From Crotophaga sulcirostris (Eukaryota; Chordata; Aves; Cuculiformes; Crotophagidae), in contig VYZB01000122.1 in the NCBI GenBank assembly GCA_013397455.1, forward strand, positions 1,546,451 to 1,610,450: a stretch of DNA of 64,000 bases, in the 5' to 3' direction. Made by a program: the position numbers and the translations under genes. The notes under the pieces are model-generated. The model was given only the letters and a program-made list of their open reading frames with translations. It was not told the origin of the DNA and did not search any database. Positions 25,534-37,383 of the stretch are shown here, piece after piece (the first letter of the stretch is position 1; each line of letters begins with the position of its first letter).

Positions 25534-26384
25534 TCAGGTCCTGCATCTGGCAGGAGACACCTGCCTCTGTTTTTGAGCCTCTGCCACTTTTTTCTTCTCT
25601 AGTTCCTCCGCCTTCTTCCGTTCCTCTTTTAGCTCCTTGTATCTCCATTTGGGAATTTGCAAATAGGGGTCATCCTTTGCACTGCTCCTCCTTCTTGCCT
25701 TTTCTGGCTGGAAGGTGGGTGGAGGAGCCTTGCTGATCCGGACCTTTGGGATGAAAAATCCTGGTCTGACACTGCTCCGTCTCAGCAGGTGGAGTGGCAA
25801 GAGGCTTGCTTTTCTAGTGGCTATGGTGTTCACTTGAGAGACCGCAAGGCTGATGGGCTGCAGGCTGGCTCGCCGGTCCTTCTTCTTGGGGATCAGTGTG
25901 ATTCTGGAGTTCTGAAACAGCTTCTCATAGCTGCTAACATGTTCTTTGTCCTGAGACCGGATCTCCTCAGCTCTCTGCTTCCTAAGGATTTCCTGCACAG
26001 CCAGCCTGCGTTTCCCCACAGAAGGCGGGCTGCCTGGGCACACTGTCCGGCATGACAGAGCGACGAAAGGACTGCTCAAGCTTGTTGTCACCTTCACCAT
26101 GTGATCGAGGACCCCATCTTCTTCTGGGCCATAGAAAGACCGGAATGAGACGGCTGCCCTCACGCACTCAGAAATCCTCTGCAAACAGGTTTTTGGCTCT
26201 GCAGCCTTGGCAAGAAGTTCCTTCATCTTTGGCCATTCTGGTTTATATTTATCACAGAACTGTTCCGGGCATGGCCTGTCCATCAGCTTTTGCATGATAA
26301 AGGCAGATTCTGATCTTCCTGTGAAACAAGCCCATTCCCATGAAGTCAGTCCCCGGCTTGGGTCAGTCGCATGAACGTTTGCCC
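25534..26384 (-). CDS. ANKRD33B: ANKRD33B, terminal coding exon (ankyrin repeat domain 33B)
   Basis: After the acceptor tttcttttcttcgag, two bases complete a glycine, followed by ANVHATDPSRG and 282 residues in all before a TGA stop. It encodes the end of the last ankyrin repeat (WEWACFTGRSES), then DRPCPEQF, a CLQRISECV segment, GVLDHMVKVTTSL, and TVCPGSPPSVGKRRLAVQEI. It continues with RKASLLPLHLLRRSSVRPG, then SKAPPPTFQPEKARR and LQIPKWRYKELKEE, and a charged helix rich in K and E that may be a coiled coil. These blocks match human ANKRD33B in order. ANKRD33B is a paralogue of ANKRD33 (panky, a photoreceptor nuclear repressor of CRX); its own function is poorly known. The ankyrin-repeat C-terminus is basic and serine-rich. 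Confidence 0.96.
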
Positions 26385-26904
26385 CTCGAAGAAAAGAAAA
26401 ACAATTGGTGTTAATTAATGAAACTGTCCACATCTCTGTTACTATGGCCAGAGTTGAATCAGACAGATCCCTGCAATAAAATGTCATGTACAACACACTA
26501 TAATATTTGTGTCAAAACGAACATGCAATAAGGAGAGATCAGGATTCCTGACTTTCTGAACTCTTGATTTATTAAAAAAAAATAAAATAAATTAAGGCTG
26601 TATCCATGAAATTGTCTTAAAGCAATGCAAAGAATGACATAATGAATTTCGACTGCATTAAATATTGCCTGACATTTTAAAATCCATTCACTCAGGCTCA
26701 TAAGAAAAGCCTGACAAATATGGAAAGAAACAATTCTGTACAGAAAAATCCTTCCCATACAGAATAATGGACTCTTCACTGATTGCTGCGACTCAGAGGA
26801 GAGATCTTGGCCTAATGACCACAAGGTCCATGAAAATATCAACTCAGTGCTCACTAGGGGCTAAAACAGCAATGAAATACATGGAATTTGTAGAAAAGCA
26901 TTCA

Positions 26905-26960
26905 AAACAAAAAAAAAAAAAGGAAAAAAATAGGGGAAAAAAGAGGGAAAAATAGAGAAA
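26905..26960. repeat. A-rich (A)nGG low-complexity tract
   Basis: A run of adenines interrupted by GG and GGGG clusters, seen directly. It is intronic, and no retroposon body precedes it in a recognisable form. Confidence 0.85.
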
Positions 26961-28024
26961 ACACCAGGTGTACAATTTGGGATCTCTTACCTCCGAAAAG
27001 ACACTGTACAATAAGGGAAAGCTGAGGGGATGGTGACAAGGGTAATAAGGAAAGCTTCCATAAATGTTAGAGTGGATATGGGGCAAGATGGACTTTCAGT
27101 CTGAGCCCAAAAGAGCTGCTCTCATCTACCTTAGACTACTACCCCCGAGAAAATGAAGTAATTGTTAGCAAAAACGTGCTGTTATGGTCGAATGGACCAT
27201 CCATAAGAGGTGACTGGGACACATGCTAGACAGCAGAGGCTTAGATATTTGAAGTACAGTGCTAGGGCCTGGAAGGAAATAATTTCTAGTGATTATTATC
27301 GTTCCCTGTCCTGCCTCCATTCCCAATCTATGGTCTTTACGCAATTCTGACATCAACCTCCAACACCATTCTTTCTGCTCATTTATTTCTGCATCCTTTT
27401 CTATCTTTGCCTGTATTTTGATCTCTCCATATTCTTATAAGCCCCCTCAGGTGGGCTTCTGCCTTTGTTCTTCACTCTTTTGCTTTCAGTGGGGTTACAC
27501 TCTTCTCGTCTAGGGCACCTGGCTGCCTGAAGAGAGGATACAAGTGTAACAGGAGGAGCAAGCATCCCGTTCTGTATCCTTTGCAACTTCTGAAGTACCA
27601 CATCCAATGCTGCCACATTCCCTGACAACCAGCAAATTGCAGGGAAGTCCTCTCAGCTCTGTTATCAGGGTGGGAGCATAGGCATTTGTCACAGAGGAAT
27701 GGTGTGTGCCTCGTTCTGCTCACACAGAAGAACTCTGTAAAGGACGCAGGAAGCTCAATATAGAGTGCACCTTTGGAAGCCTTGTTGTGGAACAACAAGG
27801 AGCAACAAGTGCTTTTGGAAGCTGAAGCCAGCAAGACATTGTCACAAATGTCCAACACATTACAGCTGGTGATCGCTAAAGGGTACATAAGATCTGACCA
27901 ATACCTAGCCAACTGCTGCAACCAAAAAAGAATCTCAGAGCCATGATGAGGCCTTGAAAGCCAGCATCATGTCCTCTGCATTGCACCCAACTGATCCTGG
28001 ACATACCACCTGGGTTGGTATGTT

Positions 28025-28117
28025 GGCATTTTAGATGATGGGTTGGTGTTTGTGTTGGGTTATAGGTTGGACTTGATGATCTCAGAGGTCCTTTCCAACC
28101 TTGTGATACTGTGATAC
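28025..28117 (+). mobile_element. CR1 LINE 3'-end fragment
   Basis: It reads GATGATGGGTTGGTGTT, then GGGTTATAGGTTGGACTTGA, then CTCAGAGGTCCTTTCCAACC, ending TTGTGATACTGTGATAC. This is the same CR1 3' end as the copy at 10.5 kb, in the opposite orientation and about 93 bp long. It shares the TGTGATAC octamer tail, so both come from the same or closely related subfamilies. It is antisense to ANKRD33B. Confidence 0.9.
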
Positions 28118-31100
28118 GGGTATGTGGGTGAAGGAATGGCATTAGCAGGAGAATGACCACGCGTGAATACCCTCTGGCTTCAAGCAGCCAGGTGCTTAAG
28201 ATGCAAATCCTTTGTTTTATATTCTGCCTTTAAACTTTCACTGATCTCAAAGGGAGATCTGCATGCCCCAGAATGTTGACTTTGTCCAGCAGATCTGCAG
28301 CACATTCACAGGGACAGGCTCTTTACACAGCTGCTTTTAACGCAACTGAGCTCTTTAAAATTCAGTTGTGGTTTACACGTATCTCTGGCCCTGTAGATAA
28401 TTCCCAAGTTTCTTGAAAAAGTTTTAAGCTGGGATATGAATAGGCTACAACATTTGACTTGAAGGGTTTCCCTATCAGTTGAAGCACCATTTTCAAAGAG
28501 CCAACACAAAACTGACCTACACAGATCTTACCACAAAAGACAAGACATTCTGTCCCATTGCTTTAGAAGATGAAAACATCCAGAGACTGAGACCTCAGGA
28601 AGAGGCAAGAGAACCTCATGAGAAACTATTTTTTTTCAGGGTGGATTACCTTGGTAACAGCATTTCAAACGAGCATTAGGGGAACTAGGTATCAGGAATG
28701 GCAACCAAGAAGCTGTTTGCAATGGCTCCAGTATAACCTTTCACACAAAGGATGTTTTGTCATTGCTGAGAAACAGAGGGAAAAGGAGAGCACGGGGGGA
28801 GCGATCAGAAGTTAATGACTGCAGAAGATGCAAACTAGTGAGTGGAGGAACAAAGACATGCAAAGACACGTCCTCCTGCTCCCCTAGCCTGATTTTGAAC
28901 CAGCCTACCCGAACTTCCTACCCCTGCATCTCTCCCATAAATTTTAATTAACAGCATGTTCTGTTTGGAAACAAGCAAGAGGTATAGACATCTGCTTACC
29001 ATTATCTTCAACACTAACTCAGACTTGTGCAAAAAGAGCTGTGTGAGAAAGTGCTCACTGGAAGTTCCCTACCTCTGCTTGGGGGCTGCATCGAAGCTAA
29101 GATGCTCAGCTCTGGTCCTTGCCTGAGCTATGCTACAGCCATGTCTGTGCCTGGCCACGTGCCTTGCTGATTTGGATACTGACCCATAGACTTAATTTCT
29201 TGTTTGACCTCAGACCTAACTTGTCTCTCTGGACTTGCCTTGTCACCATGGACTTCCCTGGCAATCACCGCATTAATGGATGATCTTGGTTATTGGCACT
29301 AGCCCTGCTCCATTTCTTCATGAAGCACTGTTGTTGATGAGGCTCATGCCTCTGCGTGCCTTGCAGATACCTGCTGTTCTCTACCCTTTAAGGAGAAGCC
29401 CGCTCCTGCTTCTGCCTGACAGAATTTCAAAAATTTTATCTCTGGAAACAATACTACAGAGTATTGAAATTGTGATCTTTCAACAGAAATCAATGCTGAC
29501 TTTGTATCTTGTATCACAAACTGTCTTCTAAGGCGTGATTTTTTTATAGTGGTATTGATTTTCTGTACAAATCAGGAGACTTTTCTGAATAAACTTGTCG
29601 TTCAGCAGTATGTCTTGTCTGGAAGAGACATGAATAGTCATGTTTTTTTCTAAATGTGATAGCAGTCTTATTGAACTAATTGTCATTTCAGTGTAAGTAT
29701 AGCTTACAAGTTTTGTTTTAGGAAAACTGCGTTTGGCATTTGTCTTGGTTTTCCTACAAAAGTTGGCCTGAAGATAATTTTCAGTGCAACTAGTTTGAGT
29801 ACATACGCCCCTTCAAAATATCAATATCCTATTTGATTAAGAAGGTTTCATGCCCCTTGAGATGCAAAACTGACATCCAGAGTTTAAAAAGGGAGTGAAA
29901 GAGCTCAGGCATCTGAGTTGTTTTATACACAGTATTTAAAGCCCAGTTTCTACATTCACAGTCACTTAAATGACTTTACTAAAGCAACATTGAGTTTACA
30001 CTGGAGATTACAACGGAACTTGAAATGTGAATTACAACCAACATTTCTGTGTTCCCACTCGGGCTGGCTGGCTTGCTGAATGCTGGCAGCAGCTCGGTCC
30101 TGGCAGCACAGCAGCCTGTGACAAACTGCTGATGATCGACTCAGTTCCCCCCTTACTTGTTGTGCACTCACGAATAGTAAATTCACATGTTCCAAAGACT
30201 CGCTTTGAAAGAGCAGACATTATGGCCAAGTGTCTCAGAGCACCTTATTCTTGTAGTGATTGACCTTGGCCACCCTCCAGAGCTCAGATTTTGGAAAGAG
30301 CAGCCACTTTGACAATCAAGCTCCAACAATCTGTCACATGTTGCCATTACCTCTTCCCCATCTGACTGTTAAATCCATGCTCAGGTGACTAGGGAGGTGA
30401 GTTATTTTCCTTCACTGACCTTCTGCACTACCATAAGTAGGTGCTCATCAACAGAGGTCCTATCCAAGCCACTAAACAGATATTGGGTTCAAAAACCTCC
30501 TGGCTGTAACTTTTTTTCCGAAGACATATACCTGCTTTGTAGCTGTACAAAAGTTGGTGACTGTGCAAGTAGACCCACAGTTGGTTATGGGTGTTTTCCC
30601 TCTTTATTTCCATAAATTCTTATCTTTTAATGCATACGCTGTGACTGCTCCTGTAGAGGCTGTTTTCCCAATGCCTCTTGACCTCTGACTTTCCTCTCCA
30701 GGACCCCTTCACCTTACAATGTATATGGCTGGAAATTCGACAACACTCAAGGCCAACAGCAAGAAACATATTTCATGTTCTCAGATGTGAAGAGAGGCAA
30801 GTGGCCAGAGATGGACCTGCTCACCCTCTGTGCCGTGATTCCCTCCTTGCAGCAGGTAAAGACCTCCTGATGCTCTGCTGCCCATAAACCTGGAGATCCA
30901 ACTTAGAGGAGTTAGAAAGGGAGGTTGTTTCCTATGTCGCCGAATTTCCCACCACTGTCCCTTGTGAGATATGAACCCTATACCCAACAGGTATAGGACA
31001 GGTATAGGACAGCAGCCAGTGCCCACAAAGCTCTCCACTCTTTTCCCCAGCTGGAGGGTTAGGTCCAGCCACAGAGCCCCATGGTCCCACCATCATCACC

Positions 31101-31475
31101 CACCCCTGCACCATCACACCCACAGTAGCTGGCTGTGTGTCTTTCCCAGCTGTGTCATGAGCTTCATCAGCTCCTTGTCTACAAATCTCAATGATCACAT
31201 TCCTCAGCATCTCCTAGAGACAACGAGTGTCACCCTGAGAGCTCTTAGAGAGCTCCCAGTTGAGTTTCCACAGGCTAACTGAGTGCTCCTCCACCCGCAG
31301 TATGTGATTTCAATTCTACAATTTATTTAAAGGTTGCACCCCTTTCCAGGGAAGGCTGCACCACACCTCTCAGAGTAAACTTCCCAAGAGCCAATTTTCT
31401 TCTTGGTGTTTGCCTGTGACTGTCTAGTATTTACAGTCAGATGACGATGAAGAAGCAGCAAAGCACTTTACATAC

Positions 31476-31616
31476 CTGCCATCATCAAGGCTTTCACACA
31501 TTCAGTTCGGCCCTGCATCGCAGATTTCATCAGTGCTGTGAATCCAAACACATTCCTCTTCTCAATATCGAGCCCAGGAAAATAGTTCAACAAATAGTTT
31601 GTAATGGTTATGTGCC
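31476..31616 (-). CDS. ANKRD33B: ANKRD33B, third coding exon (ankyrin repeats)
   Basis: This 141-bp exon has acceptor catttccttaaag and donor GCAG|gtatgt. Translation gives [16 protein letters not shown], then [19 protein letters not shown], then KALMMAG. The [15 protein letters not shown] block is a typical ankyrin helix-turn-helix unit (TALM in place of TPLH) and matches human ANKRD33B, which has [16 protein letters not shown] and TALMKAAMQGRTD. It enters with two bases completing the glycine split from exon 2 and leaves one base, G, that completes GANVHATDP in exon 4. All junction glycines agree with the human protein. Confidence 0.97.
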
Positions 31617-34600
31617 CTTTAAGGAAATGAAAAAGCAGAAAATATGTCACAGAATTAAGACGCTGTCTCAAGGTTAAGCTAAAAATTAATCCTGCGGGTT
31701 TGACAACTGGAAAAATTCCAACAATTAATAAGATCTCTTTTCTATCCTTTTCTGCTCATTGCAGTTATTAGACTTTGGATTAGGTGGCATTGACTTGTGA
31801 CCAGCATGCTGGTGTAGGAGATGGAAACTTGCGTTTGCACTTTCTCTCAGGTTGTTCTCCTCTCTGAAAAGCCAATTTAAGGTACAGGAATAATTTAAGA
31901 ATAGAGATGGTTGCTCTGAGGTTGCAAGGGACCTCGTTTTCTTGACCTAGTGAGTAGCACTGCAAAGGGATATTCCTATGGTTTATGGAATGAAGATCCG
32001 TCACCTGGGGGAGCTGACTGTAAAAGTTCAGCTTTTTCCATCCCCTGGTAAACTTGAGCCTTACAATCATGGTGCTTAATTAAAAAGTGATTACACATGG
32101 TAGCTACAGCCAATAATACTAACAAACCATGCCAGGCCTGATAGGAGACAAAGGAATATTTTGTGTAGAATCCCACATTTTTATTTTTCCATCTGACAGC
32201 ATAAAGCCACTTGTCCACTCTCCAGCAATATGAAAATGAGGCGGATGTTCAATTTTGGTAGTAAAATAAATGACTTAAGTTCTTTTTCTAAAAGCAGCTG
32301 TTGTGGCCATTCACGTTCCTTGTACACCACGATAACTGGTGTCAGCAAGGGCTTACTGAGTAGTTGAAGACATCTCTGGATAAATGGTTTGAAGACCAAT
32401 TAAAATATCAAGTCTTTTTAATTAGACCATCAGAACAAGATGAACATCTAGTTCCATTACAGATAATTCAAAACAGTTTTCCCTTGTCATATATTTTACG
32501 ATGCTTTGATGCTTTATAAAGTAATGCAGTCTGTCAGACAGCTGCAACAATCACAATTTAATTACAAGTAGCTGTAAAAATATTCTTTCATCTCACTCAG
32601 TCCAGCTGAATATTCTGTAATGCATGTCATTCAAATTCGTCTAGAAATGTTACTGAAGCAGATTATAATTCATACAGGACAATTTTAAAAGTCTACAGTG
32701 TCACATATGGTGCAGATTTCAGCAGTAGTCGCTTTGTACCAACACAGTCCTGCATTCACTTTGGAAAGAAAGTTAAGAAAATCTTTACAAACCAATTTAA
32801 GATGTTTTCTAGATGCTACTCTAGAATTTGCTGAATTCTGCTACCTCGCTGCACAACTGGAAACTCTCCTGAAACGTGAGCAGAGGTAAAGATAGTGCAG
32901 TTCAGCTTAGCAACACCAGAGTCGGAGAAAACCAAATAAGGAGCTGCCTGTACCTGCAGTCTGATGCGAATGAAATATAAAGACATGGCAAACCACAACA
33001 AGCTGAACAAAGCAAAAGTGAACTGGGTTCAGAAGAGGATCAAGTGACCCGGTCCTGCTTACTCAATGCAGATGCTTCAGCTTCACTGACTTTATGGCAT
33101 AAGATCAAATCCTGGCAGGGTATTGGTTACCACCAGGAGAATCGTTGTGCTCAAAAGTGTTTTGCGGATCATACTCTGTTTCACTGATATACAGTGTGGG
33201 TCTTCACAAAGGTTTTGGAACAGCTGAAATAATGCTTTTTGACCACAGCAACCAGAGACAGGAACTGAAACAAGGAGAAATAATAAAATGGAAAAATTTT
33301 CAGCAGTTATTACATTACTAAGGATGTTCTTCCCTTTGCCAAAAGTATAGCTGCAGGAAGATGAGTTTTGCAAATCTGGGATGATCCTAACAGTCAATCC
33401 TGAAAGACCTTTTTCAACCAAAACTCTTCAGGGGACTACAGATGGCCCCAAATGAGACATAAAAACTATCAGCAATAAAATAACAAAGAAAATCAAGAGG
33501 TTTGTGATTCTCAGAAGTTTTGTGTCTCAGGGATTCCTGAAAAACCACTTCAGTTTTAATCTGCAGAAGCTTCTGTCCTCTGAGGTTTGCTTCAAACTTC
33601 TAGTTCAAACACATATCAAATTCAAAGCAAAACTCAGAGCTGCCAAGATTTTGTTCAGACACTGTCATATGCTTTTGATATAAGGCCATAATGTTTGCTT
33701 CGGTTCTTCTGTGTCTGGGCAAACTAGAAGAGTGTTTCTAAATTGTAAACCAGGTGAGTCTTCTGTGGTTTAAAGTCTGCTATGAAAGCTGTATGCAGCT
33801 CTAACATAAATTAGCATGGCCTCAGTCTGTTTGGTGATGCTGAATTCGTATCATGCTCTTGCTGTTTCTAAGCCAGATCTATCTTCTACCAGAACTGGCA
33901 TGCTAAGGGTACATTTCTTTGCCCTGTGAGCCATATTTAGAGATCAGCACAGATGTCTGTAATAGCTTAATTCACTTAATTGCTGCCACAGAGGAAATGC
34001 ATATAATGATCACAATATTACCTAATAATCTATGCAATACAGGCAGAAGGATAAGCTGCATAGTATGGGAGATGCTCTGTCATGTAACAACAAAATTTCG
34101 ATTTGCACCTGCAAAAAGCCTTTGTTTGGTTTATGGGTGCTGAATGCTTCCTGACGAATGGGTGGAACTGAAAACATCCAGAATCTTTTATCCTCTGGAT
34201 GCTTTAGGTGGTTGCGTTCTCATGTCTCCCTTAATAAGCAGGAACTGGAATAATTTGTCATTTTGTGTTCCCAGATCTACCACTTTGCCCCAAATTGGTC
34301 CCTGTAATGTAAAACATCTATGTTTTGTGAGCAAATCTGACTCTAAACACCAGTGTATGCCAAATACCATATGCTGTCACTGATGTGGCCATGTCCTCAG
34401 CAGCAGCAGGACTGAGAAAAAATTTTTAATGTATTTTTCCTCCCTTTTCTCTTTCTGAAGCCACTCTTCTTCCTTCCCTTCTTGCCACTTCTTGTTTCAA
34501 TCTCTTGTTTGCATCAATCTCCCGGGATATTTTCTGCACTGTCCTTGTACTGACATTTAATGATTTTGCTTCTGCTTTAACAGCATCCCCACCCATTTCT

Positions 34601-37253
34601 GGGCACCACTTGCTGCAGGCTGCAAAAAAGTTACAGTTTCAGAAGGCAAAGTCTCCTTGAGAAAGGATCCTAGATCTCTAAGAAATATTGAGAGAGCAAA
34701 TGAGCAGACCAATTTTCAAAACTGAAATTTACACACTAAGCAAAGCACTCTGTGGTTATTTTTCTAAACTAATAGGCTTGTTAAGAAAGCACTGCTTTTC
34801 ACTAAGCCCTTCAGCCTATCTTTCTCAGGTCAGCCCTTGCACAAATCTTAAATTATAAAAAGCAAATGGATACAAGGAATTGAATTTTCTTTTCTTCTGA
34901 GACTCTAGCTAGTCTTTAAAATCATTCTATTTAAATCAAGCTGATTCTCAGATTTGAGCACCTTGTTAGGGCAGTCATGAAACCGTAGAAGCAAGTGTGG
35001 ATTTTATACTCCTTTAGTCTCCCTCTCATGAAGAGGCCTCTCGTAAAGAGGCCTCCGTCTCATTTCTCTGAGTACCTACACCTAGAATTACAGATGCAGT
35101 CTATAAAACACACAGAATGATCCCTCAGGACTGCAATCTCTTTCCCATCCAGCTCCTCTTCAGGGTCTGGCCATCAATGATGTCCCATGTGGTCAGTGGG
35201 AGGGCCGTAACAGAAACGGCAGTGCTTTCTGAAACCTTCTGGTAACAGCTACAATAAACTGAAACAATGTGGATTTGCTACTAGATTCTCTACAGGAAAA
35301 ACAATACTTCTGGTATAGATAACAGTATGCTCTCAGAATAATTATTATTATTATTTCCATGGCCTAAGGGTAAATAAAAAACAAATAAACCCTCCATTAA
35401 AGGAAAGCTCACACCAGCTTTGCTTTCAGTTCTTCATAATATGCTGCTCAGTGTTACTACTTAACATTCAGCAATAATTAAGCAGCATCTATTGCACTAT
35501 AGCTCCTCTGGTTGCAATGTTAACCTCATGGTAAGCTCCATTAACACTACAGCAGTATCTTGTGATAATGAATTAAATAACTGGTGTCAACACTGCTGCT
35601 CAGGATTATCATAGGCAGGGGAAAACGTCCAAATTGTCAGGAGTTTGTATAAGCTTCTGCTGACTACAGTAATTTCCAGTTGCTTTACGGATCAATAGCT
35701 AGTACTGGCAGAGAGTGTCAAGCCAATGTCAGCCCTCCAGATTAATTCTGAGCTCATTACCACCAGTTATAAAGGTCAGGAAGGAGTCAGTGTTGAAGTT
35801 AAACCTTTTGTAGTCCAAGTTTATATTAGGGTAGATAGATAAATAAAGTAGGTTAGAGTTTTGGAGACTTCCACACTTTGGAAAAGTCTTTGGAAAGCTA
35901 CCATACTCATGACTTTGCTATGAAAGTAACAACTCTGGTCCCAACTCTCTCTTCTAATATTCAAGACCTATCTCATAGTGGCTTCTTTAGCAGAGTTCAC
36001 TTTTTGATACAACACAAAGCAAAGTTTTGTATTACCTGGAAATGTCTAGTGGTAACATTACTCAATTAAAATCAGAATCTAACTGCTCCAAAGTTCATAC
36101 ATGGCTGAAGTGGACATGGGATGTCGACTGATGGCTGCCTAGTGGAAACTTGTTTCCTCCATCTAGCTAGAGAAGAATAGACAGGGTGTGGGAGGGCATA
36201 CTATGAACTCCCACGAATCTCCAATATTCTTCATCAATGAGAAGACATGATAAACAACAAGTATGCATTTTGTCATAAAGTGGTTGCTCTTGAGGGGCAC
36301 ACTTGAGGGATGCAAAGGGAACACCATGGATGCAGAGCCATGGCAGCCCTAGGAACAGCTTTCAGATCACAAAGGGATGGCTCCCTTGGTCAATTTTTGC
36401 CTGATTCATATGCTTCAGCATTTCATTAACACTTGTAAGAAAAAACTACAGCTTCCCTTAAAGGTTAAAGCACAGTTTTAACAGAAATAATTGACTGATG
36501 ACTTTTTAACTGTACACTTGAAACTAGAGACTCTTTTGGGAACATCTCTTACATTTATGTGAGCTGTTACGCTTATTCACTGAATGTTACCACACTGGGT
36601 GAGACAGAAGAAAACCTGGGGATAAACTCTGCGTTTACTTCAGTATGCATCAGAATTCACATGGTTGATGTCAATATAATCAGTCTGTTACAAAAGCAGC
36701 ACTGGCAAACACTGACTCCTGCTGACTCTATCTAAATAGAGTGAGGGTTTTGTTTTTTTTTGCTTTTAACTGTGGAGTGGTTGAAGAATGTCTTAGCAGC
36801 TAAGATACTTCTCAATGATGATACATTTTCCTGCAGTCAGAAATTACTACAGATCCACTGAAATAGGTGCAACAAGATGAGAAAAGAAATGCTATGAGCA
36901 CTGATACAGCACATTATATAACCACAGTGTTGACTGGTTGCTTGACAGAGAAAACATAGGCAAATAAGCTTAAAGGAACACACATGAGGCAAGACTTTAT
37001 TTTTAAGTTAAAATAGTAATGGCATCTACTAGAAATGTATAGTTTTTTTCTGTCTTAATGCATTGGATAAATATTACTGTAGATTAATTATTCAACGAAA
37101 ATCATAACAAGTTTATTTGGCAGTGAGCTTGGCCAGGATTATTTTATGCAGACTGAAATTCTTTTAGGACTTTGACAAAATCCTAAAAATAATAGCCACA
37201 ACACACACTTCTCCTAAGATTCTGTATGTGAAAGGTGAAGCAAAGATCCTTAC
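31617..37253 (-). other. ANKRD33B: ANKRD33B intron 2
   Basis: This 5,637-bp intron has donor gtaagg and acceptor ttccttaaag. It contains a purine-rich - strand open frame at 34426-34620 with helix-turn-helix-like residues, discussed in the findings. There is also an AATTA-rich stretch near 35460-35640 that reads like conserved noncoding DNA. The rest is unremarkable AT-rich sequence. Confidence 0.9.
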
Positions 37254-37383
37254 CTGCCTGTGCAGCCGTAATGAGAGCCGTGTTCCCTTCATTGTCCTGC
37301 CAGTTCACATCAAGGTGAGGGCATTGTGATAAGGCTATTACAATATCCACATAACCTTGGTAACAGGCAACGATAAGACCATT
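37254..37383 (-). CDS. ANKRD33B: ANKRD33B, second coding exon (ankyrin repeat)
   Basis: This 130-bp exon has acceptor tattttacttacag and donor GCAG|gtaagg. It encodes [20 protein letters not shown], then [20 protein letters not shown], then AQAG. The block matches human ANKRD33B ([43 protein letters not shown], compared in pieces) with conservative substitutions. It provides one full ankyrin repeat and the N-terminal half of the next. It starts in phase 0, directly after the AGG codon that ends exon 1, and ends after one base of the glycine codon completed by exon 3. Confidence 0.97.

Larger units (their letters stand above)
26385..31475 (-). other. ANKRD33B: ANKRD33B intron 3
   Basis: This 5,091-bp intron has donor G|gtatgt and acceptor ttcttcgag. 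It holds an A-rich tract (26905-26960), a CR1 tail (28025-28117), and a small hairpin with a tandem repeat at 30977-31008. A pyrimidine-rich stretch at about 29050-29420 has recurrent GACCT and GACTT strings and could be an old repeat I cannot name. Confidence 0.9.

Noticed and set aside
26385..26496. Upstream extension of the last ANKRD33B exon to a methionine at 26496
   Set aside because: The extra residues lie beyond the cttcgag acceptor and do not match ANKRD33B; they are intron read-through.
27472..27921. 149-codon - strand open frame inside ANKRD33B intron 3
   Set aside because: Cysteine- and serine-rich low-information translation, and it is not in a phase supported by consensus splice sites.
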